This document shows positions 51,431 to 60,285 of a DNA stretch of 64,000 bases, piece after piece. The stretch is from Desulfotignum sp. (GTDB lineage Bacteria; Desulfobacterota; Desulfobacteria; Desulfobacterales; Desulfobacteraceae), in contig JAABSO010000003.1 of the NCBI GenBank assembly GCA_011390335.1, positions 1 through 64,000 on the forward strand. The letters run 5' to 3'. The notes under the pieces are model-generated. The model searched no databases. It saw only the letters and a program-made list of their open reading frames with translations, and was not told the origin of the DNA. The first letter of the stretch is position 1, and each line of letters starts with the position of its first letter. A program made the translations under genes and the position numbers.

Positions 51431-52941
51431 TGGGCACAGGGAGAGGCCAGAAGACGGCTGTTTTGTCGGTTCTGCCAAAGCACGTTCCCCTGAATGCGGT
51501 TCTGGATTTCTCGGATGCATTTCTTGCGGAACTGGCGTTTAATGAAGCAGAGTGCCGTAAAGTCCGTCTTGCACTTGAAGAAGTGATCGTGTTTGTGATG
51601 GAAACTGTTTTCAGCGAAGGCGATGCAGAACCGCTGGAGATCCGATTCGATCCGACCCCTGCGGAAATACAAATCTGCCTGACTGCCAAAGGATTGCCGT
51701 TGGATGATCGTGATCTGCCGGTGTACTCTTCCGAGCTGCTGGATACGGATGAGGGGTGGGCAGGATTGAATCTTCATCTGGCAAAGCATGTCTTGGATCG
51801 GATCACACTGACCAACCAGGGACCTTCCGGGTTTTTCATTGAAATGGTCAAGTTCCGGGAGTCGGGTCATGTCATGCATACGATGGAGGTCAGCCCTGCT
51901 GCTGAAGCCCTGCATGAGACAGTGCACTCCCCCTCGTATGTTATACGTCCGGCCCGGGAAGAAGAGGCTCTTGCAATTTCACGTTGTGCATTTCTGACAT
52001 ATGGTTATTCCTATGAGGATTATATTTATTATCCGGAATCGATTGTTGCCATGAACCGGTCCGGAGACTTGCATTCCCTGGTTGCGGTTGCGACTGACGG
52101 GCATGTGATGGGGCATTGTGGCTTGAAGTTCTGTGAGGGACAACGTGATGTTGCCGAGCTGGGGGTTTTGTTTGTCCGTCCGGAATACCGGCGTTATGGC
52201 ATTGGGGCTGCATTATGGGGTGCTGCGGTTGAAGCTTCAGAATCATTGTCGTTGAAAAGCCTGTTTGCGCGATCCGTCACTGGTCATCGCGCGTCACAGG
52301 AACTGGCGCGTTGCCATGGTTTCAGCGACTGTGCACTCTCTCTGGCGCTTTTCCCCCGGAATGTTGACCTGAAGAATATGGGAGGCTTACAGGGCGGAAA
52401 GATGAGTGGGATGCGGCAATGGGTCCCGATCAGCAGTCCCCGTGAGAAAGTGACTGCAATTTACCCGCCTGCATGCTATGCAGAGGTCATTGCCGAGCTT
52501 TACCGTCGGGCAGGCATTGCAGTTTGTCAAGGAACCGCAGCCTCCGATGATGGGGTGGCAGTTAGCGAGATCCTTTTCCATGTCCAGCGGATTCCGGCGT
52601 TGAATGTCGGAATGATTGAGGTGGTATCGCATGGATTTCGGATTTTCGACGTCAAGAAGCGCTTGCGTGCTACGTTGCGGCAGCTTTGCCGGGAAAAGTT
52701 TGATACGGTATATCTGACCCTTAACCTCCAACAGGCCGGGGCGGATGCATTGGCCGAGGATGCCGCCGCACAGGGGTTCATCTTTTCCGGGATTGTGCCG
52801 GATGCCTTCCCGGGCAGCGACGGACTTGCGATGCAATATCTGAACCTTTCTGAAAATCCGTTTGAACAAATGACGGTCTGGACCGAAACCGCGGAAATGC
52901 TGTGCGATGTTATCCGCACCGAATGGGAGCGTATTCAATGA
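51430..52941 (+). CDS. RsbW-like ATPase - GNAT acetyltransferase fusion
   Basis: A 503-residue three-part protein. Residues about 10-140 resemble a short GHKL/RsbW domain (VRLALEEVIVFVMETVF as N box, EGWAGLNLHLAKHVLDRI as G2 box), with a weak G1 region. Residues about 170-320 are a GNAT domain with the acetyl-CoA loop VRPEYRRYGIGAALWGAA. The last 180 residues (about 325-503) are alpha/beta and could be a second, degenerate acetyltransferase-like half. The ATG at 51430 overlaps the previous stop. The fusion joins a partner-switching domain to an enzyme inside a probable biosynthetic operon. Confidence 0.75.
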   Translation: MGTGRGQKTAVLSVLPKHVPLNAVLDFSDAFLAELAFNEAECRKVRLALEEVIVFVMETVFSEGDAEPLEIRFDPTPAEIQICLTAKGLPLDDRDLPVYSSELLDTDEGWAGLNLHLAKHVLDRITLTNQGPSGFFIEMVKFRESGHVMHTMEVSPAAEALHETVHSPSYVIRPAREEEALAISRCAFLTYGYSYEDYIYYPESIVAMNRSGDLHSLVAVATDGHVMGHCGLKFCEGQRDVAELGVLFVRPEYRRYGIGAALWGAAVEASESLSLKSLFARSVTGHRASQELARCHGFSDCALSLALFPRNVDLKNMGGLQGGKMSGMRQWVPISSPREKVTAIYPPACYAEVIAELYRRAGIAVCQGTAASDDGVAVSEILFHVQRIPALNVGMIEVVSHGFRIFDVKKRLRATLRQLCREKFDTVYLTLNLQQAGADALAEDAAAQGFIFSGIVPDAFPGSDGLAMQYLNLSENPFEQMTVWTETAEMLCDVIRTEWERIQ

Positions 52942-54308
52942 ATGTTGTAACTTCACGCATCGAAAGGCTGCTTGATCCAGGATCGTTCAGGCGCATGGAT
53001 GATATGGCACCGACTATGCACTGGTTCGGAAGAGGGACCGTCAACGGCAGGAATGTTTACGTTTATGCCGGTATTGCCGATTGCGGCAAGGTGGACGTGC
53101 ATGCCTGCTATCAGAGAAAGATTGACTGGATGGAGGCGGTCCTGGCGGATCCGGCGCCGGTGGTATGGTTGCATGATTACCCACTGCGGGAACCCGGGGG
53201 CCGTACACCGATTCCGGCGATGGCGGAGGCATTATTGGCATCCAACAGCACCGGCGTTGGCCGCTCCTTCTGCCTGCATGCACGCCTTTCGGAACAGGCG
53301 CCGCAGATCTCGGTCTTGTTCAGCGAGGCGGGGGCGGCACAGACCTTTCCCGTTCGGCTGGCCGATTTTGTGGTGATGCTGCGGGGGACTCATGCCTGGA
53401 TCGGGCGCCCGGATGCCGTGCGTATCATGCTGGGCAGCACGCCCGATGCAGAAGCGCTGGGCGGAGCCGAGATGCATTGCCGGGTTTCGGGAGCAGGCGA
53501 TGTGCTGGCCGAGGATGAAATCTCTGCTCTGGCCTGGGTCCGCCAATGCCTTAGCATTTTGCCGCCCAAGAAGGGGGGAGAACTGCCGGTATCCGAGCCT
53601 GCTGCTCCTGAGCGGACAGCAAAAGAAATCAATGATGCGATCCCGCAGGATTTGAACCGTCCGTTTGACATGTGGGCGGTCTTGTGCGGCCTGATCGATG
53701 GAGAATCCTGGGTCGGCGTACGTGAGTTGATTGCCCCGGAGGTGATGACCGGATTGGCACGGCTTGGCGGAATGCCGGTTGGAATCCTTGCGAACAATCC
53801 TTTGCATCGCGGCGGCGTGCTTCATCCTGTGAGTTGCCGGAAACTGACCCGGTTTGTGCGGTTTTGTGATCGCTATCATGTTCCGATGCTGTTCTTGTGC
53901 GACAATCCCGGATTAATGGTCGGGGTGGACTGCGAGCAGGACGGGATGCTGGATGCGGCCAGCGAATTATTGCGTAGCCTGGCTGTGGTGGAAACGCCGC
54001 GCATTTGCTTCGTGGTTCGGAAGGCCTATACGGTCGGACTATACGCAATGGCCGGGCCGGGGTTTGATCCGTCTGGATTCCTGGCGGCACCAGGGGCATC
54101 CATTTCAGTTTTCGGACCGAAGGCCCTGGATCGCTTTGCGTCAGATCGTTCGTTGTCTGACAGTGCTGTCGAAGCGATTCATGAAATGCGAGAGAGCGCC
54201 TTGAATCCGCGGCGGTTTGTGGAGAAGGGCTGTCTGGATGCTGTTGTGGAATGGCCGGATGTGCGGGATACGCTCATTGGACGGATTAGCGGATTTTATG
54301 GAAAATGA
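52938..54308 (+). CDS. Acyl-CoA carboxyltransferase-like protein
   Basis: A 456-residue crotonase-fold protein related to PccB and decarboxylase alpha subunits. The C-terminal half is well conserved: GGMPVGILANNPLHRGGVLH, RFVRFCDRYHVPMLFLCDNP and CFVVRKAYTVGLYAMAGPGF. The N-terminal half is short and weakly conserved. No biotin carboxylase or biotin carrier gene is near, so it either borrows these from elsewhere or performs a carboxyl transfer, decarboxylation or acyl transfer without biotin. The ATG overlaps the stop of the GNAT fusion gene (ATGA). Confidence 0.82.
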   Translation: MNVVTSRIERLLDPGSFRRMDDMAPTMHWFGRGTVNGRNVYVYAGIADCGKVDVHACYQRKIDWMEAVLADPAPVVWLHDYPLREPGGRTPIPAMAEALLASNSTGVGRSFCLHARLSEQAPQISVLFSEAGAAQTFPVRLADFVVMLRGTHAWIGRPDAVRIMLGSTPDAEALGGAEMHCRVSGAGDVLAEDEISALAWVRQCLSILPPKKGGELPVSEPAAPERTAKEINDAIPQDLNRPFDMWAVLCGLIDGESWVGVRELIAPEVMTGLARLGGMPVGILANNPLHRGGVLHPVSCRKLTRFVRFCDRYHVPMLFLCDNPGLMVGVDCEQDGMLDAASELLRSLAVVETPRICFVVRKAYTVGLYAMAGPGFDPSGFLAAPGASISVFGPKALDRFASDRSLSDSAVEAIHEMRESALNPRRFVEKGCLDAVVEWPDVRDTLIGRISGFYGK

Positions 54309-54398
54309 GCATGGCCTTAATCCCTGCTGCACATCCTGCTGCTTTGAGAAAAAATTAACCGATATCGGATTGATGACAGAGGTGATAATCCATCTTCA

Positions 54399-55589
54399 TC
54401 AAAAAGTCCTTGGATCGGATCCGGAAGGTCGTTTGCCGTACAAGAGCAGACCGGCCGCCCACACCAGGGCCGACACGAAGAAAATGATCCAGCCCGATCG
54501 AAAGAGCATGCCGTGATAGCCGTAACTGTTCAATAGCGGCTGGAGCAGGATCGGCGAGGCTGACAATCCGAGAAATTTGCATGAGGTGAGGATACCCAGT
54601 GCGCGGCCCCGCCGATCCGGCAGCACCAGTTGCGTAAGTACCACATTGACGTGTGGCATGGTCAGACCGAAGGCGCCGCCTATCATGACCAGACCTGCCA
54701 CCAGGACACCGATGCTCTCCGCCAGTGCCAGTGTTACGAAGCCGGCAAGCATCAGGGAGCCGGTAACCAAAAAGAGGTTCCACCATGCCACAATGCCTGA
54801 CAGCCGAGCATAAATGCGCCCTGCCACTGCTGAACTCAGCGGCAGGACCGCGAGCACCAGGCCAATGTGACTGGCCGATTTCAGATAGTGCTGTTTCAGG
54901 AAAAAGGGGAGCTGAGTGGGGATGATATTGAAGGCCAGCATAGCCGTGAAACCGAAGAGACAAAGGAACATCAGGCCCCAGGAGAACGAACCGCTCACCG
55001 GAGGTGCGCCGCCATTAATCTGCCTCTGCGGTTCGGGGCAGGCAAGGCCAAAGGGCAGTACCAGAAAACCGGCGATAAAGAGAGTGAAGACAAGCCGCCA
55101 GTGCAGATCGGCCAGCCAGCCACTGACAATCAGGGCAATGATGATGCCGATCGAAGCAAACGACGACTGCAGGCCCATCATCTGCCGGCCGCGATCATGA
55201 TCGAACGCGGCGGCAATCATCGCCGTATTGGCCGCCAGCAAACCTCCCAGGCTCAAGCCGAAAGCGGCACGACCGGCCAGCAGGGTCCAGAAGGGCTGCG
55301 GAAACAGGCCGAGGATGCCGAACAGTCCCCAACAGGTCAGCGCCAGGTTCAGTGCTTGTTTTCGGCCGTATCTATCACTGATCCAACCAAATAAGGGGGC
55401 GCCGATGGCGCTGAACAATCCGGAAACAGCAACCAGCATTTTCGTCCAGAACTCGATATGCACCACATCATGGTAGGCCAGACGGATGGCCGGCAGTGCC
55501 GGTGCCAGCGCAGGACCGCCCATTGACGAGAATAAAGCGGCAGCCAGCAGAACGACAGGAAGCAGGTGCAGCCGTTTGTTGTCGGTCAT
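54399..55589 (-). CDS. MFS transporter
   Basis: A 396-residue membrane protein with about twelve hydrophobic segments. The MFS motif A is present between segments 2 and 3 (GWISDRYGRKQALN), and the second-half copy is visible as LVLPDRRGRALGI. The drug/proton antiporter style fits an exporter, for instance for the product of the neighbouring genes; this is inferred from position. The ATG at 55589 has GAGAGG upstream. It lies 14 bases downstream of the ligase gene on the same strand and faces the carboxyltransferase gene. Confidence 0.88.
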   Translation of the reverse strand: MTDNKRLHLLPVVLLAAALFSSMGGPALAPALPAIRLAYHDVVHIEFWTKMLVAVSGLFSAIGAPLFGWISDRYGRKQALNLALTCWGLFGILGLFPQPFWTLLAGRAAFGLSLGGLLAANTAMIAAAFDHDRGRQMMGLQSSFASIGIIIALIVSGWLADLHWRLVFTLFIAGFLVLPFGLACPEPQRQINGGAPPVSGSFSWGLMFLCLFGFTAMLAFNIIPTQLPFFLKQHYLKSASHIGLVLAVLPLSSAVAGRIYARLSGIVAWWNLFLVTGSLMLAGFVTLALAESIGVLVAGLVMIGGAFGLTMPHVNVVLTQLVLPDRRGRALGILTSCKFLGLSASPILLQPLLNSYGYHGMLFRSGWIIFFVSALVWAAGLLLYGKRPSGSDPRTF

Positions 55590-55603
55590 GTTCGGTAGGC
55601 CTC

Positions 55604-56995
55604 TCACATGTGGCGGGTCTTCCAGCCAAGCTCAAAGGTTTCCGTGTCGGCTCCTACGACTCGTAGATGGCGAAAATGCGGTGACAGCTTGCGGATTTCG
55701 CGAAATTCCGATTGCACTTTTTCAAGTTCGCCGGCAAGCTGTTCGGCAACTTCATCGAGGTCTGCCGCCTCCAGGCTATCGCTGTTTTCAAGCGCCACCT
55801 CAATCAATGGATTGCCATGATCGTCCTCAACGCCTCGAACCAGAAAACGCCCGTTGAAATAGGTGGAGAGGGCCGGTGCTTCCAGGGCGGCTTTGATTTG
55901 CTCAACAGTGATCTTGGATCCATAGAAAAAGACGGCATGATCGATTCGTCCATAGAGTGCCACAAAAGGGGTATCCCAGACAGGCAGCGGCATGCCCGTC
56001 TTGCGTACCGTCTCCTCGGCATCGTAGCCGGCTTTCCTGAGCTGTTTCATCAATTCCGCACGTTGGATTAAGCGCACGTGATCGCCGCTGCGGTAACGAA
56101 TCAAGGGGATGCCCTGTAAGCGGCTGACCACCAGTTCGCCGTCGATGACCTCAAAGTAGCTGTTGCCGGGAACTTGCTGAAAGAGCATCGGAATATCCGA
56201 CTCACCGAGCACCTGGCTGCACAGGTTGTGACGAACCAAGATCCGCCGGGCGGCGATGGTCAGCGGATTTTCAAAACCGACATTGGCAAAGTCGGTCGAG
56301 CCGTAGAGGCACCAGACGCTGTTGAGTCTGTCTTCGTCATGACCGAGCAGGTTCCACATCCGTTCGCGGTATGTCTCGGTGATCCCCTCGCCGCCGACCA
56401 TTACGTGGATATTGAGCGAGGGCAGGTCCAGGCCGCGCCGGACAGCTTCTTCCAGGACATTTCTGGCAAAGGGCGGATAGCTGAGAAGCAGGGTCCTGCG
56501 ATAGTTCGGGCTCAGTCGTTCTAATACCTCGATAATATTATCATTTTGCAATCCCGGGGAAACGACGGCCAATCCACGGGTTTCCTGGGCCAGTGTCCGG
56601 AAGGCGAAAGAGGTTTGCATGCCTGTTCCCCATGGTCCAAGCGCAAGGCCGACGATGATCAGGGTCGGTTGGTTTTCCGGAGCCACATAATCATGAAACA
56701 GGCGTTTCATCCCTTGCGGAAAATTCATTTCGTCCTCATAACGGCGTGGCCAGAAAAACGGTTTCCGAGACGTGCCGGAACTGCGTAACCACAGGTGAGC
56801 GCAAGACGGGTCGCCGTCGAGGCACAGGTCGGCGGAGGGATTGGGTAACAGGTAGTCGGTCTTGTTCATCAAAGGCAGGCGTTGAAAATCATCGATGGTC
56901 GTAACCTGAGGCAGCGATCCGGTTGTTTCCAAGAGAAACCTGCGATAGGCGGGCACACGCGCAACGGCCTGGTTGAACAACTCGATGGGATCCAT
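55604..56995 (-). CDS. Phenylacetate-CoA ligase (PaaK)-like adenylating enzyme
   Basis: A 463-residue ANL-superfamily enzyme. The P-loop is LRSSGTSRKPFFWPRR, later motifs are GGEGITETYRERMW, CLYGSTDFANVGFE and IPLIRYRSGDHVRLI, in PaaK order. It would adenylate a carboxylic acid and load it onto CoA or a carrier. The C-terminal domain is present but differs from true PaaK, so the acid need not be aromatic. The ATG at 56995 has AAGGAG at ideal spacing. It is transcribed with the MFS gene and towards the ThiF cluster. Confidence 0.85.
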   Translation of the reverse strand: MDPIELFNQAVARVPAYRRFLLETTGSLPQVTTIDDFQRLPLMNKTDYLLPNPSADLCLDGDPSCAHLWLRSSGTSRKPFFWPRRYEDEMNFPQGMKRLFHDYVAPENQPTLIIVGLALGPWGTGMQTSFAFRTLAQETRGLAVVSPGLQNDNIIEVLERLSPNYRRTLLLSYPPFARNVLEEAVRRGLDLPSLNIHVMVGGEGITETYRERMWNLLGHDEDRLNSVWCLYGSTDFANVGFENPLTIAARRILVRHNLCSQVLGESDIPMLFQQVPGNSYFEVIDGELVVSRLQGIPLIRYRSGDHVRLIQRAELMKQLRKAGYDAEETVRKTGMPLPVWDTPFVALYGRIDHAVFFYGSKITVEQIKAALEAPALSTYFNGRFLVRGVEDDHGNPLIEVALENSDSLEAADLDEVAEQLAGELEKVQSEFREIRKLSPHFRHLRVVGADTETFELGWKTRHM

Positions 56996-56999
56996 GACA

Positions 57000-57371
57000 G
57001 CTCCTTTTGCTTCAATTAGTGCTCGCGGCATCTATGCCAGGAGAACACGTTCCAGTATTCTACCTCATCATCCCTGGGCTTTTCCAAAAGAAAAACATCG
57101 GGGATCATAAGGCAAAAAAATGCTATTTGTCAAGAATAGTATGAAAAATTATCAGTAAATAGGGTGTCCCTGGTAATCATGAATCAGTAAATAGTTGTTT
57201 GCCGGAAACCCCGATTTTGAAACTTTCCGGGGTCAACCATTATTATGCCTTTGACCGTTCCCAACGAACCGTTTATGTCCCGCAACAACACCAAAAGATC
57301 GTCACTGCCGAAACTGGTGGATCATTTTGAAAGCCTGGGTTTTTTTTCTGCCGGTCATTGCAGGGGAGGGG
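57000..57371. other. Intergenic region with a short direct repeat, no clear gene
   Basis: About 370 bases before the ligase gene and after the peptidase gene. I saw no convincing gene. The part 57151-57194 contains a 12-base direct repeat and the part 57230-57340 has a frame of about 45 codons (SSLPKLVDHFESLGFFSAG) that may be a fragment of something lost. No intact transposase is present. Confidence 0.45.
57151..57194. repeat. 12-bp direct repeat
   Basis: ATCAGTAAATAG occurs at 57151-57162 and again at 57183-57194, separated by 20 bases. It lies at the edge between the candidate biosynthetic cluster and the osmolyte operon. It may be a trace of an element end; the evidence is thin. Confidence 0.5.
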
Positions 57372-58505
57372 TCAGGTTTTCAGCTTGATGACCTCCCGGT
57401 CCGGCTGGTGGGGGAATTCCGACAGGGATGCCCAACGTTTCGGGTCCTGTTTGAATGTGGGTTCGCTCTGGATATATTCGCTGATCAGACGGGCTGTGGC
57501 CGTGAGCGCGGACAGATGGGTTCTTTCATAGCCGTGGGAGGCATCCACCCCGAATCCCACCAGAGCGGTCCTCACGTCATGGCCGGCTTCGATGGCGGAA
57601 GCGGCATCACTGCGGTAATACCGGAACACATCCTTGCGAAAGTCGACGTTACAACTTTGGCACAGCTCTACCAGTTTTCGGGACAGATGATAGTCAAAGG
57701 GGCCGGTCTGGTCCTTCATGGCAATGGTGACGGCATATTCTGATGCATTCTGATCCGGTGCCACCGGTGCCAGGTCGATGACCACCATTTCCGACACATC
57801 CGCATATATATCGGCGGATGCGCCGAATCCGATCTCTTCGAATATGGTAAAAATCAAATGGCAGTCCACCGGCAGGATGGTACCGGACCCGGCAAGGGCT
57901 TTTGCCACGGTGAGCAAAATGGCAACCCCTGCCTTGTCATCCAGATACCGGGCATTGATGAACCCGTTCTCCGTTATTTCCGGCAAAGCGTCAAAGGCAA
58001 TGATATCACCGATGTCAAAGCCATTATCCGCCAGGTCCTGTTGGTTGTTACAGATCTCATCCACCCGCAGTTCCACATGGTCCCAGCCCACAGGCAGGCT
58101 ATCCACTGCATCTCCCCAGGCATGTCCCGAGGCTTTCAGGGGCAGGACAGTCCCCCGCTTGGGGCCGGCCTGGGTGAAGATGGTGACACGTCCCCCTTCG
58201 GCAAACCGGCTGGACCAGTTGCCGATGGGGGTGACGGCCAGTTTGCCGTTGTCCTTGAGCTGACTGACCATGGCCCCCAGGGTGTCCAGGTGGACAGTGA
58301 CCGCCCGGTCCAGGGTGTTCTGCTTTCCGGGCAGGGTGGCCCGGATGGATCCTCTGCGGGTGACCTCGAATTCAATGCCCAGTTTTTCCAGTTCTTTGCC
58401 CACATAGTGGACAACCTGATCTGAATACCCTGACGGAGAGGGGATGCTTAACAACTCCTTGAGCTGGTGTATGAGAAAGGTCTCATCAAGGCAGATGGGA
58501 GACAT
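57372..58505 (-). CDS. M42-family peptidase of the NAGGN osmolyte operon
   Basis: A 377-residue metallo-aminopeptidase. The metal ligands are visible: His and Asp in AVTVHLDTLGAM, Asp in NARYLDDKAGVA, the Glu pair in FTIFEEIGFGAS, Asp in VVIDLAPVAP and the last His in VDASHGYERTH. A distinct M42 group is encoded beside NAGGN synthesis genes, as here, and may degrade or process the dipeptide. The ATG at 58505 has AAGGA eight bases upstream; the longer frame beyond it runs inside the next gene and is not used. It follows the synthetase gene after four bases. Confidence 0.9.
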   Translation of the reverse strand: MSPICLDETFLIHQLKELLSIPSPSGYSDQVVHYVGKELEKLGIEFEVTRRGSIRATLPGKQNTLDRAVTVHLDTLGAMVSQLKDNGKLAVTPIGNWSSRFAEGGRVTIFTQAGPKRGTVLPLKASGHAWGDAVDSLPVGWDHVELRVDEICNNQQDLADNGFDIGDIIAFDALPEITENGFINARYLDDKAGVAILLTVAKALAGSGTILPVDCHLIFTIFEEIGFGASADIYADVSEMVVIDLAPVAPDQNASEYAVTIAMKDQTGPFDYHLSRKLVELCQSCNVDFRKDVFRYYRSDAASAIEAGHDVRTALVGFGVDASHGYERTHLSALTATARLISEYIQSEPTFKQDPKRWASLSEFPHQPDREVIKLKT

Positions 58506-58509
58506 GGTA

Positions 58510-60249
58510 TTATTCCTTGTATTTGACAGCGGTTTCAGGGAACAGCAGATCAACGAACCGCTGGGCTGTGGGTCGGGGTTCATGGTTGGCCAGGCCGGGC
58601 CGTTCATTGGCCTCGATGATGACATATTCAGATCCTGCAACATCCGGCACCATGAAATCCAGGCCGGTGACCGGAATTTCCAGGCATCGGGCCGCCGCAA
58701 CAGCCGCCTGGACCAGTTCCGGGTGGAGCTGGTCGGTGACATCATGGATGGTGCCGCCGGTATGCAGGTTGGCAGTTTTTCGCACCACCACCTCTTTGCC
58801 TTCGGGCAGGATGGTGTCATAGTCCAGATTGTTTTGCGCCAGCGTCCTTTCGGTTTCTTCATCCATGGGAATACGGCTTTCCCCGCCGGTGGCAGCCATG
58901 CGCCGGCGGTTGTATTTTTCCAGAAGTTCTCTGACGGTATGGGTGCCGGTGCCCCTGATCACGGGTGGTTTGCGGACGGCTGCCGCCACCACTTCGTAGT
59001 TGATGACAATGATGCGCAGGTCCTGTCCCGGGGCCAGTTCCTCGATGATCACATCCGGACAGGCATCTCTTGCCTTTTTTATGGCGGTTTCCAGCTCTTT
59101 TTTTTGGGAAATGTCCACACTGATGCCTTCTCCCTGTTCGCCTCGGGCCGGTTTGACCACCACGGCCCTGTGCTTTTCCATGAACTTTCCGGCGGTGGGA
59201 AGATCGGTATACATGATCTGTTCCGGCACCCGGATATTGTGTTTTGCCAGAAGTTTGCGGGTCAGGCGCTTGTCATCACATTTGGTCATGGCAACGGCTG
59301 TGGTCAAATCTGACAAAGATTCTCTGCAGGAGATGGTTTTGCTGCCCAGGGTCAGGGTGAACAGCCCGAATGCTTCATCCACAATGTCAATGCGAATACC
59401 CCGCTGTTTGGCTTCATCCACAATGAGCTTGGCATAGGGGTTGAGTTTCGGGTATTGCTGGTGGGTGGTGTAGAGGTCCTGGTTGATGGGGTTTTTGCGT
59501 TTGATGCAGAACACAGGGATTCGATGGCATCCCAGCTTTTCATACAATGCAATGGCTTTTTTGTTGTCATGCATGACACTGATATCCACAAAAGCCCGGC
59601 CCCGGGTAAAATAGTGTTCGCACAGATGCCGCACCAGGCTGACCCCCACACCGGGAAAATCGCTCTGGGGATCCACGGCCAAAGACCACAGACTGGCCCC
59701 TTTTTCAGGGTCGTTGAAGGCGGCCACATGATCCACCCCCGTGACCGTGCCGATGACCCGGTCCTGGGCCAGGTCCTTGGCGATCATATAGGTGCGCAGT
59801 TTATTGGCCCGCTTGTCCAGGATAAAATCGGGATCCGCACCCTTCATACGGCAGAGGCTGTAGATCCTGTTGATGGCCTCGGCTTCCTGTCTGGTGGACA
59901 CCCGTTGGATCACAAAGGGATTGCGTGCGCGGTGGTCAATGGTATAGTCATGGGACCAGAGCCGGAATGTATGGGAAGGGTCCAGAAACAGTTTTTCCGG
60001 GGCCAGTGACACCACCACATGGGGATCGATGATATACATGGCAATGTCCCGGCTGTCATACCCGTACCGGGTCATGGTTTCCACGATGCGTGCATTGTCT
60101 TCAAAGGTGTGGCCAAATACCAGCCGCCCCCATCCCATTTCCACGAACGCATCGGGTGTCATGCCTTTTGTGGCCGGACCTCCCAGCTTTTCCCAGTTTC
60201 TCAGGGACTGGCCGAATCCACGTTCCAGCCGGTGATTTGATTTGCCCAT
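58510..60249 (-). CDS. ngg: N-acetylglutaminylglutamine synthetase
   Basis: A 579-residue enzyme with a GNAT domain (about 105-265, VDPQSDFPGVGVSLVRHL) and an ATP-grasp ligase domain (about 300-575, VVKPARGEQGEGISVDI and DFMVPDVAGSEYVIIEANER). This GNAT plus ATP-grasp plan is the known synthetase of the osmolyte N-acetylglutaminylglutamine amide: it acetylates glutamine and joins a second one. The start MGKSNHRLERGFGQSLRNWE is typical for the family. It sits between the amidotransferase gene and the peptidase gene. Confidence 0.95.
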   Translation of the reverse strand: MGKSNHRLERGFGQSLRNWEKLGGPATKGMTPDAFVEMGWGRLVFGHTFEDNARIVETMTRYGYDSRDIAMYIIDPHVVVSLAPEKLFLDPSHTFRLWSHDYTIDHRARNPFVIQRVSTRQEAEAINRIYSLCRMKGADPDFILDKRANKLRTYMIAKDLAQDRVIGTVTGVDHVAAFNDPEKGASLWSLAVDPQSDFPGVGVSLVRHLCEHYFTRGRAFVDISVMHDNKKAIALYEKLGCHRIPVFCIKRKNPINQDLYTTHQQYPKLNPYAKLIVDEAKQRGIRIDIVDEAFGLFTLTLGSKTISCRESLSDLTTAVAMTKCDDKRLTRKLLAKHNIRVPEQIMYTDLPTAGKFMEKHRAVVVKPARGEQGEGISVDISQKKELETAIKKARDACPDVIIEELAPGQDLRIIVINYEVVAAAVRKPPVIRGTGTHTVRELLEKYNRRRMAATGGESRIPMDEETERTLAQNNLDYDTILPEGKEVVVRKTANLHTGGTIHDVTDQLHPELVQAAVAAARCLEIPVTGLDFMVPDVAGSEYVIIEANERPGLANHEPRPTAQRFVDLLFPETAVKYKE

Positions 60250-60285
60250 GACAAAACTCCTTTAAACGTCAGATATAGCCTAAGT

